From JBDZVM01 sp040255675 (GTDB lineage Bacteria; Actinomycetota; Actinomycetes; Acidothermales; Acidothermaceae), in assembly GCA_040255675.1 (NCBI GenBank), contig JBDZVM010000018.1, positions 1 through 64,000 of the forward strand: a stretch of DNA of 64,000 nucleotides, written 5' to 3'. The notes below the pieces were generated by a model that searched no databases, was not told where the DNA came from, and worked only from the letters and a program-made list of their open reading frames with translations. Numbering within the stretch: position 1 is the stretch's first letter; each line of letters begins with the position of its first letter. Shown here in pieces: positions 44,026-53,583 of this stretch. A program made the position numbers and the translations under genes.

Positions 44026-44610
44026 ATGTTTGACCTGAGAGACCTGTCGCGGCTGGTGCCGGTGCCGCTGCGCGTACTACCGGAAATTCACGCGCGCATT
44101 CCCGGGTTTGTGGTGCGGCTGGCGCCCGCCGTGCTTGGCGCTTTCTTGTGTTTTTTCGTGTATCGGCAGCCGGTATTGCTCACGATCGGGCTGCTGCTTT
44201 CCGTTTTGGTGGCGATCGCGCCGGCGTGGTTGGTCGCCTGGGTGCTGATCGTGTTTCTCGCGGCGAGCCGACTGCCCGCGCACGCGTCTTTGGAGTGGCG
44301 ATTCTTCGTGCTGCTCTTCGGAGTGCATCTGCTAGACGTGTTGGCACGTGTCGCCTCGGTGGCACCGGCTCGAGGTTGGGTGCAGCTCGCGGCTTTTGCC
44401 CGGCCGATGCGGCGGTTCGCCGTTATTCAGCTGTGCGTGCAAGGTTTCGCCGCGGTCGCGTTGTGGTTGCTCGCTCCCAGTGCGGACGGCGACAAGCGCC
44501 CTTTGACATGGGGATTCTTCGGTGTAGTCGGCGCGGTGGCGCTGGTTGTCGTCACGTTTTTGTTGGCGGCGCCTCTTCTGCGAGAGCGACTGCGCACCGG
44601 GGGCGAGTAG
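44026..44610 (+). CDS. Membrane protein, last gene of the MoxR cluster
   Basis: 194 residues with four to five hydrophobic helices (about 29-70, 85-105, 130-150 and 160-185). No named motif is recognised. It begins 6 nt after the DUF58 stop and ends the gene cluster. A role as membrane partner of the DUF58/DUF4129 proteins is inference from position only. Confidence 0.75.
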   Translation: MFDLRDLSRLVPVPLRVLPEIHARIPGFVVRLAPAVLGAFLCFFVYRQPVLLTIGLLLSVLVAIAPAWLVAWVLIVFLAASRLPAHASLEWRFFVLLFGVHLLDVLARVASVAPARGWVQLAAFARPMRRFAVIQLCVQGFAAVALWLLAPSADGDKRPLTWGFFGVVGAVALVVVTFLLAAPLLRERLRTGGE

Positions 44611-44807
44611 CGACCATAATGTAGGCAGCGTAGGTATTTCGCCCTCGCGCGCGGCACGGACGATGCGTCGTCGCTCGAGATGGCACACATCGCTCGACAC
44701 GATTACCAGCTTGCTCAGCAGCAGGATTGGCGTTGTACGGCGGCTTTCTCGCGCGGTTGCGTGCCGCGGGGGCGCTGTGGGTGCCGCCCGGGTGTAACCT
44801 ACGCGCC

Positions 44808-45383
44808 GTGTCTAAGCGAGCGCACGATGCACCCGGCGCCGACCTTGCTGCCGAGCCCGATCACTATGCGAAAGTTGGCGACTCGAAGCCCGCTACCGCA
44901 ATCGCGACGGTGCTGGAGAAGGTAGTCGCGCGCCCTTACGAGTTAGCGCGTAAGTCGCATCTCACTGATGTGCTGCACGGCTCGGTACCCCTGGGTCACT
45001 CCCTGCACGCCGCGATCAGCGACTTGCCGGTCGGCCTTTATGTCGCTGCCGTCATTACCTATGCCATCGCGGAAACGACCGCGGGAATCGATCTGACCAT
45101 CGCGGCGGCCGCGAGCGCGTTGATCGCGGCGGTCACCGGGCTGGCGGATTGGTCGCTCACCGCTGGGCGCGACAGGCGGCTCGCCGCCGTGCACGGCACG
45201 TTCAACATCGTCGCTACCTTGCTTGCTGGTGTGTCGATCGGCACGTTCTACGGCGTCGGCTCGAGCGTGGCGTTCGGTTTCGTCGCGGCGGCGCTCGCCG
45301 TCACGCTGCTCGCGGCTCACCTGGGCGGGCACCTGGTGTTCGCGCGCGGCCTCATGGTGCACGGCCCCGCGGCGGACCAGTGA
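44808..45383 (+). CDS. DUF2231-like membrane protein
   Basis: 191 residues with four membrane helices. The opening of the domain, HGSVPLGHSLHAAISDLPVGLYVAAVI, resembles the DUF2231 hallmark (GHPLHP...FPIGL), with the first Pro replaced by Ser. TGLADWSLTAGRDRRLAAVHGTFN follows. GTG 44808 lies 7 nt after TAACCT (44795-44800), suggesting a leaderless mRNA; a longer open frame to 44727 lacks a start signal. The family is thought to be membrane redox or heme-related in some lineages; no function is assigned here. Confidence 0.82.
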   Translation: MSKRAHDAPGADLAAEPDHYAKVGDSKPATAIATVLEKVVARPYELARKSHLTDVLHGSVPLGHSLHAAISDLPVGLYVAAVITYAIAETTAGIDLTIAAAASALIAAVTGLADWSLTAGRDRRLAAVHGTFNIVATLLAGVSIGTFYGVGSSVAFGFVAAALAVTLLAAHLGGHLVFARGLMVHGPAADQ

Positions 45384-45400
45384 CTGGCGCTCGACGACGA

Positions 45401-46840
45401 CTACCAGATTCCGCGGTGCTCGGGTACGCGAGCGACGATGGGGATCGCGACAATCAGTAACACGGCGTAGGCGGCGAAGATGTGAGCTTGCGCGAGGCCA
45501 GGATCGGCGGCTCCGGCGAGAATCGCCGTCGTCACCGAGATCGCGGTGATGGAGCCCATCTGCCGGGCAGTCGTGCGCAAACCGGCGATGGCAGCGGAGC
45601 TTTGGGGATCGAGTTGCAGCGAAGCGTTGCGAGTCGCCGGCCCTGACCAACCGATTCCGACGCCGGTCACTGCCGCCGCCGCGGCGAGCCAGGTGTAAGG
45701 CGACAGCGCGGGCGGGCTGAGGGCGAGGGCGGACATGCCGACGGCGGTGATGAGGAACCCGACGTACATGGGTTGGCGGTAGCCAGCGCGGCGCAACGCG
45801 AGCACGGCCAACCCGGAAAACACCATGACCGCGATGCCGCGAGCGGTAAGAAGAGTGCCCGAATCGAGGGCGCCGATCGCGTACCGTTCGGTGGCGTAAA
45901 GCGGGATGAGGGCGCCGAGCCCGGAGGCGGCGCCGCCGTACAAAAAGTTGATCACGTTGACGGCGCCGAAGCCTCTGCCGTAAAGCAATTGGGGCGGGAT
46001 GAAAGGGTCAGAAACCCGACGTGTGCGCCACAAGAACGCCCACAGCGCGACAACCGCGATGGCCTCGGAGACGATAAACGGCGCTGAGAGCACCGAGCCG
46101 GCACTGCCGAGGCCGCTCAGGCCGAGCATCGCCGCAAGCACTCCGATGCTGAGCAGCATCATTCCAGGCACGTCGAGACGGGGCTTCGGCGTCGTCCGAT
46201 CGGCTTTTTGTTTGTCGGCCGGGATGTATTTCAGGCACATCGCGATCAGGAAAACTCCGATCGGGACGTTGACGAAGAAGATGCCCCGCCAAGACCAGTA
46301 CGCCACGAACAGGCCACCCAGAATCGGGCCGATAATCGCGCCGATCGGGAAGATGCTGCCGAACAAGCCCACGGCACGGTCGCGAGCGTTGCCGAAGTGC
46401 TCGACGACGATCCCGGTCGCCGACGGACTGAACCCGGCGCCGCCGATCGCCTGGATGGCGCGGAGCGCGACGAGCACGTAAATGTCGTTGGCCAGACCGC
46501 AGCACAGCGACGCGGACGTGAAGATGACGACCGAGATCAAGAAGATCCGGCGCCGTCCGTACTGGTCGCTGAGCCGGCCCGCTACCGGCAGCATCAGGAC
46601 TTGGCCGAGCGCGTACGCCGTGATGGTCCAGCCCGCCCAGACGATCGAAGCGTCAAGGTCGTTTTGGACGGCGTGCAGCGCGGTCGCCACGATCGTCGAG
46701 TCGATCGAGCCCATGAGAAACGCAAGTGCGACGGTGATGAAGATCGGGATGAGCCGCGGCTGTGTGGCGGGTCGCTCGATTGTGACTGGGCCGGCTGATG
46801 TTGCACTCGGCTGTCCGGAGGAGTTGGGCCGAGGCGTCAC
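45401..46840 (-). CDS. MFS transporter, DHA2-like
   Basis: 479 residues with about fourteen hydrophobic segments. Motifs are FLMGSIDSTIVATALHAVQ in helix 1, AGRLSDQYGRRRIFL between helices 2 and 3, and SWRGIFFVNVPIGVFL after helix 6. They place it in the EmrB/QacA group of proton-driven exporters. It is distinct from the transporter at 33.5-35.0 kb, which has a different N-terminal half. GTG start; convergent with the DUF2231 gene 17 bp away. Confidence 0.9.
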   Translation of the reverse strand: MTPRPNSSGQPSATSAGPVTIERPATQPRLIPIFITVALAFLMGSIDSTIVATALHAVQNDLDASIVWAGWTITAYALGQVLMLPVAGRLSDQYGRRRIFLISVVIFTSASLCCGLANDIYVLVALRAIQAIGGAGFSPSATGIVVEHFGNARDRAVGLFGSIFPIGAIIGPILGGLFVAYWSWRGIFFVNVPIGVFLIAMCLKYIPADKQKADRTTPKPRLDVPGMMLLSIGVLAAMLGLSGLGSAGSVLSAPFIVSEAIAVVALWAFLWRTRRVSDPFIPPQLLYGRGFGAVNVINFLYGGAASGLGALIPLYATERYAIGALDSGTLLTARGIAVMVFSGLAVLALRRAGYRQPMYVGFLITAVGMSALALSPPALSPYTWLAAAAAVTGVGIGWSGPATRNASLQLDPQSSAAIAGLRTTARQMGSITAISVTTAILAGAADPGLAQAHIFAAYAVLLIVAIPIVARVPEHRGIW

Positions 46841-46969
46841 ACTTCAGAAAGTACCTTACTTGCCGGCAAGCAACTACTCGCCTCGACTCCTGAGTTGGTA
46901 GGTGTTGGGTGGACCGGAACACGTCGAGCGGTCTGAGAGCGTTCTGACTTCTTCGGCGAAGTGCCTCGA

Positions 46970-47625
46970 TCAGATGAGCCCACGGCCCCGGCGTACGTTG
47001 GCGAATGCGGCTTTGGCCCGGCGGGTCGGCGCCAACTCGCGTACGGCGAACGGGCAGGCGCCGTCCACCGCCGTCTTGTAGGCCTCGATACTGCGCTCAG
47101 CTGAATCCAACACCCAAGCTTGAGGTGAGACGCCCTTGCCGCGCGCCCGTAGTACGGAGCCGTAGAATATACTGGCGAATGTTGTGCACTCGTGCCAATC
47201 CACTTGGCGGGTGGCACCGATGAAAACCACGCGGTGTTTCAGGGAATCCCGTAGCGCGGCCCGGAACCTTTCCTGCGCGCTCCCGCAACAGTCGGCGAAG
47301 ATAGCCGATGCCTCGATGCCTTCGCCTTCATCTTGGAGATAACCGCTGAGCGCATCCAATCCGAGGAAATTCGTAACACCGTCGGGTGTGATTCCGACGA
47401 AGCCGGGTTCCGCCTCGCTGTACATGCCGTGCGCCATGATGTGGACCCTCGCCGGCAAAGTGAAACTGGCGCGACGAGGTTGAGGTCGTTCGTGCGAATG
47501 TATTCCACGTCCGCGCGATGCCCCGACACGTTAATACTGGCCAAGAGGGTGTTCGCGAACGACATCGCTTTGCCGAAGCCGTCGTCGTAGCCGAGGTCGA
47601 TAAGCCTTACGACTGGTAGGTTCAC
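46970..47625 (-). pseudogene. Caspase-like protein, broken by a single frameshift
   Basis: Two overlapping frames join to one caspase-hemoglobinase-fold domain. The first, from GTG 47625 (AGAGGA 6 nt upstream), reads VNLPVVRLIDLGYDDGFGKA and ends near NDLNLVAP. The second starts near 47460 and carries VHIMAHG with the catalytic His, then IFADCCGSAQERF with the catalytic Cys at the end of a strand, and HRVVFIGATRQVDWHECTTFASIFYG. A -1 shift near 47460 would restore about 218 residues. Such proteases (C14/CHAT-like) are common in defence and cell-death systems. Whether the shift is real, programmed or a sequencing error cannot be told here. Confidence 0.65.
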
Positions 47626-47994
47626 AGTATTCCTCTTCCGGTTCGTTGTGCTAATCGCATATAGGTACCGCTCATTGGAACCTCGTAAGGAGTCTCGGAG
47701 TTCCAGGGTCCAACTTTGACTATCGGCGCCCGTGGAGGATGGCGTGAGCAAGCATTTCGATTCGTTGGGATCGCGCATTATGGATGCAGCGAATTCCTCT
47801 TGGCACCGATCAGCGGACGGAGGAGCGGTATGCCGCTATCGTCGGCAGCAGTATGCCTGCCATCGCCAACACAGAGAACGAACACCGCCAATAGTACAAA
47901 TCGCACATCTCAGCCGAACTTGTTTGCTGCTTTTGGCGCGCTTGTCGCCACTGATCGCTACGATGCGAAGAAATCCGCGAAAGGCATGTGACCG
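47626..47994. other. Non-coding stretch between caspase-like gene and HelD-type helicase gene
   Basis: 369 bp between divergent genes. No convincing protein, RNA gene or repeat is seen. It probably holds the promoters of both. A longer frame of the caspase-like gene reaches ATG 47778 but lacks a nearby ribosome binding site. I found no palindrome resembling the rifamycin-associated element known before some helR genes. Confidence 0.4.
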
Positions 47995-50244
47995 ATGGCC
48001 GATTTGCTCGAACTAAAGCTCGAACAGGACTACTTCGACCGAGCATGGGAGCACCGCGAGCGCATGCGGCGCAACCTGACCGACGCTCCGGCGGCTGCCG
48101 CCGGCCCGATCGCCCAAGCGGCACAGGTCCGCGAGGCGGCGCAGCGGAAACTCGCTCAGATTGCCGGTCCAAACGAACCTATCGCGTTCGGCCGATTCAA
48201 CACACAGGACGAGCAGTTCTACATTGGCAAGCACGCCATCTCCAACGAAGAGCGCGACATCCTGGTCATCAACTGGCAGATGCCAATCGCGGAACCGTAC
48301 TACAAAGCGAGTTATGCCGATCCGCTCGGCGTGATGCTCAAGCGTTCCTTTACGACTGAGGGCAACAAGGTTGTCGACTTTGACGACATCGTTTTCGCTG
48401 ACCTGGCCGCGAAGGTCGCTGAACTCACGGAGCCCGAACGATGGGGCATCGACGACACGGTATTGCGTGACCTTGAAGTCGACAGAACTGGTGAAATGCG
48501 TGACATCGTGCAGACGATTCACGCTGCACAGTACGAGTTAATTCGAGCTCCGCTCGATGGGGTGCTTATCGTTCAGGGCGGCCCGGGCACTGGCAAGACC
48601 GCTGTCGCGCTCCACCGGGTGTCCTGGCTCCTGTTCAATCACCGTAGTGAGCTCAGTTCTAACCAGGTTCTTGTCGTCGGCCCGAATCCTACATTCACAC
48701 GCTACATCCGGAGCGTTCTGCCGGGCCTCGGCGAGGCCGACGTTGCCCATCGCGATCTCCGCAGCTTGGGCCCGCAACCCAGCCACCGTAGGCCGGAGGA
48801 CGCCGAGACCGCCAGACTCAAGGGAGACGAGCGGATGGCGACGTTGCTGCGTGCAGCGCTTGCACAACGGGTCCGCTTCCCTGAGCGGGCGAAAGAGGTA
48901 GAGGTCGGCGCGGGCAGTGGGGCCATCTTCGACCAACACGAAATCGACGCTGCTTTACAGCGATTTCTTCCCTTGCCGACGTACAACATGGGCAGAGGCC
49001 GGTTCCGCATTTGGCTTAACGACGAAAGCTCTCGACGCGCCCGCGATGCAAGCCGTGTCACTGCCGGGGCCGTCGATGCTGTGCTCGAGCGAATCTGGCC
49101 GTCTTTGACCCCTCAATCGTTTCTGCGCGAGCTACTCGGCAGCCGCGACCGGTTGTTGGCTGCCGCTGGCGACAGGTTCACTGCAGGAGACGTGGGTCGT
49201 CTCATGCGACCACCGGCCGAGCGAGTTACCGAGGAACGTTGGAGCGACGCCGATGTTGCGCTCCTCGACGAGGCTGATGAGCTCATCAACGGTTTTCAGC
49301 CCGAGTACGCTCACATCGTCGTTGACGAAGCACAGGATTTGTCCCCCATGCAATTACGGTCCGTTTGCCGCAGGAGCATGCGACGCTCATTCACCATCGT
49401 TGGAGACCTCGCCCAGTCGACTGGGCCTTGGGCGCGCGAATCGTGGCAATCGATCGCCGACGCTGTGAGCCCGGACGCGCAAGTGACGTTCCGCGAACTT
49501 GAACTCGGCTACCGCGTACCTCGGCAGGTTTACGAATTCGCTGCGCTGCTTCTACCGCTGATCGCGCCTAGCTTGGCCGCACCGCGTGTCGTCCGCGACG
49601 GCCCAGCGGGCCCCGACCTCTTGCAAGTTGATAGCGAGGACCTCGCAGAAACCGCAGTCATTGCTGCGCGAGAGTATGCCGGCCGCGGTCTATTCGTCGG
49701 CATCGTGGTCGCCGACGATCTACGTGAGTCAGTGCGCGATGAACTTGCCCGCCACCACGTTCGATACAGCGACACACACGATGGCGTGCTGGGATTGTCG
49801 ATCAACTTGGCAAGCCCTGATGACGCGAAGGGTCTGGAGTTCGACGCAGTCGTAGTCGTTGAGCCACAAGCGATCGCAGACGGCTCAACGTACGGGTTGC
49901 GCAAGCTGTATGTCGCGCTGACACGGACGACTCGCTATCTCACTGTGGTGCATACCGGTGTGGCCCTACCGATCGGTGCGAATCACCGTGGATTGACGAC
50001 TGCGGAGCCTTCCGTTGTGACACACGAGCCTGTCATCGAGGCAGTCAACGCTGGCCAGGAGTCGGGCGCGCGAACGAAGATGATTCCCGTGCACCGCGTC
50101 GCTAATCTCGTGAGTACAACGGTTGCTCAGTCGCTCGCTCAAGATATTCGAGAGGGTGTGCCAGAGCCCCTATGGGAAGCGGTGTTGGGGCAGCTTCGTC
50201 GCGAACTTGGTCTCTCAGCGACGCTCTTCGACACGGATGGGTAG
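47995..50244 (+). CDS. HelD/HelR-type superfamily 1 helicase (RNA polymerase recycling)
   Basis: 749 residues. An N-terminal coiled-coil arm (about 1-60) is followed by a UvrD-like core: Walker A GGPGTGKT (195-202), Walker B HIVVDEAQDLSPMQLRS, VGDLAQS and the late motifs DAKGLEFDAVVVVEP and LYVALTRTTRYL. The arrangement of N-terminal arm and split helicase core fits HelD, which removes stalled RNA polymerase from DNA. In Streptomyces and mycobacteria the HelR branch displaces rifamycins. Which branch this is cannot be decided from sequence alone. GAAAGG precedes the ATG. It stands at the edge of the defence island. Confidence 0.85.
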   Translation: MADLLELKLEQDYFDRAWEHRERMRRNLTDAPAAAAGPIAQAAQVREAAQRKLAQIAGPNEPIAFGRFNTQDEQFYIGKHAISNEERDILVINWQMPIAEPYYKASYADPLGVMLKRSFTTEGNKVVDFDDIVFADLAAKVAELTEPERWGIDDTVLRDLEVDRTGEMRDIVQTIHAAQYELIRAPLDGVLIVQGGPGTGKTAVALHRVSWLLFNHRSELSSNQVLVVGPNPTFTRYIRSVLPGLGEADVAHRDLRSLGPQPSHRRPEDAETARLKGDERMATLLRAALAQRVRFPERAKEVEVGAGSGAIFDQHEIDAALQRFLPLPTYNMGRGRFRIWLNDESSRRARDASRVTAGAVDAVLERIWPSLTPQSFLRELLGSRDRLLAAAGDRFTAGDVGRLMRPPAERVTEERWSDADVALLDEADELINGFQPEYAHIVVDEAQDLSPMQLRSVCRRSMRRSFTIVGDLAQSTGPWARESWQSIADAVSPDAQVTFRELELGYRVPRQVYEFAALLLPLIAPSLAAPRVVRDGPAGPDLLQVDSEDLAETAVIAAREYAGRGLFVGIVVADDLRESVRDELARHHVRYSDTHDGVLGLSINLASPDDAKGLEFDAVVVVEPQAIADGSTYGLRKLYVALTRTTRYLTVVHTGVALPIGANHRGLTTAEPSVVTHEPVIEAVNAGQESGARTKMIPVHRVANLVSTTVAQSLAQDIREGVPEPLWEAVLGQLRRELGLSATLFDTDG

Positions 50245-50305
50245 CCTTCAGAGCGAGCTGCGGCGAAGAGGTGCGTGAGGGTGCGCGTGTTGAAATGCGA
50301 CTGCC

Positions 50306-52447
50306 TCAGGGCCCGTCATCCCCGACGTGGCTGCTGTCGATAATGGGTCTCGTGCGCAGAAGCGCGACTGGAGCGGGCTCGGTTGTGCCGGTCAGGTTCG
50401 CAGCCCAGTAATCCCAACCCGAACCTGTGTCGGCGCCGTCTTCCTTAGCGGCTCGGTCGAGGTCTTCACAGATATGCTCGCCGACCTTGATTAAGCCGTC
50501 CTCGGTCACTTCAGCCTCCGTCTGCCGCTCCGGATCGAGTGGCGTCAGGATGGTGCCGGCCGGGATTACCCCGGCCATCACGAGTTCTTCGAAGGAGGGC
50601 AGCCCGAGCAACGGTGTGACTTGCGCAGCTACGAGATGCCCGAGATCGGGCTCGTAGTTCGGGTCCCCGAGTCGGAGGAACCCTTCTCTAATAACGCGGG
50701 CGATGATCTTGCGGCGCGCGGTGAGGAACTCGTCATAGCTCATCGCCGTCCAGCCTTCGGGTAGCGCGTGCCACTGTTCCTGCCTAATAAGGCGCGCGCT
50801 CTCGATCTTCTTCTTGGCGACCTGGGCGGGCCAGTACGTTGTGGGTGCCTCATTGGAGATGTCGATGTTGTCGGACCACTCGACCATCGCGTAATTCGCG
50901 ACCTGATTCACGTGCTTAACATCTTTGATACCGAGCGTGCTTGTCAGGTAATCGCGTGGGAAGAGGTGATGCTTCTCGATGCCTTTCACCGAACGCCGAT
51001 TTGGGTTGATCCAATCCTTCACTTTTGACGTCGCCAGCAGCACGTCGGCGTCCAGGATGTTCAAAGCCGCGATATAGGCGACGTAGGCCGGCGCTGCTGC
51101 TGAGGATGTTGTCAGGGCGTTAACGAGCGTGACGTTCCACCAGTCCGGTGGCACCGCCGCGTCGATTTGAGTGTTGAGCACCTTTGCGAATTCGGATGGT
51201 GTCTTGTGTAAACCGTCCAATCTGTTGAGGTCTTGTTGCATCCGCGTCTCGGCAGAGCCGGTATAGCGCCCAGTAATTTGTGCCATGAAGAACCAGCGAG
51301 CCATCAATTCACGCAATTCATCGATGGGAACCTTGAACTCGACCCGACCGATGATCCACAACGCATAGACGTACAAAATCGTTATATTGGATGTGACCAT
51401 CTCACTAGTTCGAAACCCGGCGCGCTCCATCACCTTCAAAAACTCGTCCCAGTGCAGCGGCCTGAGAGCGTGTTCCTGACCGACCTGGAGTTCGGCGAGG
51501 GCCTTCTCGCGGGCTTCCGGGTGGATGCTGCGGGTCCGGGGATCCCGCCCTCGAAGGTAGTTGTATGCGTCTTGAAGGCGGGCTCGGCGAAGTCCCACGG
51601 CGACCGCGACGCGTAGGATCTGCCCGGGCTCAAACTTTAGATACGGGTTGATCGCGGTCCACTGGACCTTCTCGTCGAGCGCCGTTGCAAGACCGGCGGG
51701 TGTGAACCGTGAGTTGCGCGACCAGGTCTCGAGCTGAGCGCGGCCATCCTCCCAGAATACGCTGAGCCAGGTGAGAATGAAGTCTGCGGCCGACAGCGTC
51801 ACGCCCTCGCTGTTAATCCGCACGAAGATGTCAGCGACGGTCTCGCGCTGCACGTCCTCCTTGATCTGGACGGCCGTGAACTCGTATCTTTTTAGCGCCT
51901 CCACGTTGGCGATCGCCGTCCTTATGCGCCGCTTGAGGGACCGATCGAATTGGTACTTCGGGTCCTTGCGCAATTCCTCTATGTACTTGTCTTCAGCATC
52001 GAATGCGCTCGCGAAGACGCTCGTGATGTCAGCTATCCATTCGACCGAATGCTTCGTCGCCGCATTGGGGACCTCGAACCGCTTAGTCAGTGGGTTGAAC
52101 GCGATTATAACTTGTTCTCGCGTGTAGTCGTTGCGCCAGACCCTCAACCCTTTGACGACGGCGTAGAGGCTGGTAAGGCGCTGCTGACCGTCTACCACTT
52201 GCAACGACGCCTGCTGCGTCTTCGCGCTGTCGTCACCGATCGCCTTGGTATGTGTCGTGTCTTGGTTCTGCCAGAACATCAACTCACCAACGGGGTAGCC
52301 GCGATACATCGAGTCGACCAGGTCGCGGACCTTGGAGTTCGGCCATACGAATGGTCGCTGGATGTCGGGCAGCCGAATTGTGCCCTTGTCGACGCCGGAA
52401 ACCAACTCTTCGACAGTCCATGGATGATATGAGAACCTCGCGGTCAC
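50306..52447 (-). CDS. DUF262/DUF1524 protein (GmrSD-like nuclease)
   Basis: 713-residue protein with the two domains of GmrSD-type IV restriction enzymes in one chain. The N-terminal DUF262 (GmrS-like) domain has IRLPDIQRPFVW and the ParB-like NTP-binding motif DGQQR (86-90). The C-terminal part holds the DUF1524 (GmrD-like) HNH nuclease: GIEKHHLFPRDYL followed by VNQVANYAMVEWSDNIDIS. GmrSD cleaves phage DNA with glycosylated cytosines. GTG 52447 is supported by GAGGAGGG 5 nt upstream. It is next to the type I restriction relic. Confidence 0.88.
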   Translation of the reverse strand: MTARFSYHPWTVEELVSGVDKGTIRLPDIQRPFVWPNSKVRDLVDSMYRGYPVGELMFWQNQDTTHTKAIGDDSAKTQQASLQVVDGQQRLTSLYAVVKGLRVWRNDYTREQVIIAFNPLTKRFEVPNAATKHSVEWIADITSVFASAFDAEDKYIEELRKDPKYQFDRSLKRRIRTAIANVEALKRYEFTAVQIKEDVQRETVADIFVRINSEGVTLSAADFILTWLSVFWEDGRAQLETWSRNSRFTPAGLATALDEKVQWTAINPYLKFEPGQILRVAVAVGLRRARLQDAYNYLRGRDPRTRSIHPEAREKALAELQVGQEHALRPLHWDEFLKVMERAGFRTSEMVTSNITILYVYALWIIGRVEFKVPIDELRELMARWFFMAQITGRYTGSAETRMQQDLNRLDGLHKTPSEFAKVLNTQIDAAVPPDWWNVTLVNALTTSSAAAPAYVAYIAALNILDADVLLATSKVKDWINPNRRSVKGIEKHHLFPRDYLTSTLGIKDVKHVNQVANYAMVEWSDNIDISNEAPTTYWPAQVAKKKIESARLIRQEQWHALPEGWTAMSYDEFLTARRKIIARVIREGFLRLGDPNYEPDLGHLVAAQVTPLLGLPSFEELVMAGVIPAGTILTPLDPERQTEAEVTEDGLIKVGEHICEDLDRAAKEDGADTGSGWDYWAANLTGTTEPAPVALLRTRPIIDSSHVGDDGP

Positions 52448-52484
52448 GCCGTCCCTCCTCGCTAGCGTTTTGGTCGCTCACGCC

Positions 52485-53155
52485 TTAAGCGGCTTCGTCG
52501 TCCGCTAGGCGTTCGGCTTGTTGCAGGATCAGGTCGGTCGCGCTCGGCTCATGGTCGGGCGGGTAGCCCTTGGCGAGCAGTAACCGTTTGATGCGGGTGC
52601 GCAGCTTCGTTCGGACGGTTTCCTTGACCTGCCAGTCCGTCTTGGCGTCGCGTCGCACTATTTCCGTCAGTTCGTGCGCGATGGCGCGCATGGTTTCGTC
52701 GTGATCGCGAGGCGCGCCGATTCGTTGGACGTGAGGGCGTCGTAGAAGGCGAGTTCACGCTCGGTCAGGCCGGTCGTCTCGCCGCGTTTGCGTTGCACCT
52801 TGATTGCCTTGGCGATTTCGACGATTTCGGCCATGACTTGAGCGGCGTCGATGGTGCGGTTCTGGTAGCGGTTGAGCGACTGCGCGAGCATTTCCGAGAA
52901 TTTGCGTCCGGCTACGATGTTTCGCTTTGCGATCGGCATGAAGTACTCCGAGCCCTGTTCGTCGACCAGTCGTGCAAGCTCGTCGTGGCGGACCATAAAC
53001 GTGTCCGAGACGTACTTGAGGAAGATCAGGCCGAGCACGACGTACTTGTACTCGGCCGCGTCCATCGACGAGCGCAGCGCGGTCGCGGCGTCCCACAGCA
53101 CTTCTTCCAGGCTCTTGTCCTCCCTGGACCTGCTCGCCTTCTTGCGCGGCGGCAC
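52485..53155 (-). pseudogene. Type I restriction relic: HsdM N-terminus joined to HsdR C-terminus
   Basis: The first 65-75 residues (SLEEVLWDAATALRSSMDAAEY, GLIFLKYVSDTF) are the N-terminal helical domain of the HsdM methylase. From about residue 78 the same frame reads RNIVAGRKFSEMLAQSLNRY, NRTIDAAQVMAEIVEIAKAI and LTERELAFYDALTSNESAR, which is the C-terminal helical region of HsdR. The final part (MRAIAHELTEIVRRDAKTDW, KLRTRIKRLLLAKGYPPDHE) lies in another frame, reached by a -1 shift near 52690. The catalytic domains of HsdM and HsdR and all of HsdS are gone, so a deletion of several kb is inferred. Confidence 0.85.
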
Positions 53156-53583
53156 CCGAATCCTCCTCGACTAGCTGCCTCCCATGACCACCGGAAAGCC
53201 TACGACTCGATCATGCCGCGCAAGGGCGAATGCGCTCCGATCATTCGCCGCGAGCGCCGGAGCAGAACGAGCGAGCCAGCGATCGGTTCCCACGTCGGTA
53301 CCTGCGACGTCGCAACGCCGGATGGTGCCCGACGCCGCCGTTCTACCCCGCGCGTCGAATTGATCGCGGTACTCTCAATCGATCAAGGGTACATATTCGA
53401 TCAGGAGCGGTCCGACGCAACGTGGACGTATTCATGATTCATGAGCGGTTGGTGCGCTCTGCCTCTCGCGGGCTTGCCGACCAGACGTCCAGCGGACGAA
53501 CGCGGATTGGTATGCCGTACGAGACCCGACTCTGCGGCAGGCCATCCAGCTCCGGGCCGCCGCACGCAGGTAAGTAGCGCGGC
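53156..53583. other. Gene-free stretch between hsd relic and darT, with one hairpin
   Basis: 428 bp without a credible gene; open frames here are antisense shadows or biased in composition. It contains a perfect 8-bp inverted repeat, GGCGAATG-9 nt-CATTCGCC (53225-53249), and an AT-richer part near 53380-53440 with repeated GATC that may hold the darT promoter. Confidence 0.45.

Noticed and set aside
47810..48172. Minus-strand frame with a short hydrophobic end (AMAGILLPTIAAY)
   Set aside because: Most of it is antisense to the helicase N-terminus and no start signal supports it.
53230..53577. 115-codon frame upstream of darT
   Set aside because: Composition is biased to Arg and Ser, no start signal or domain, and it spans the hairpin region.
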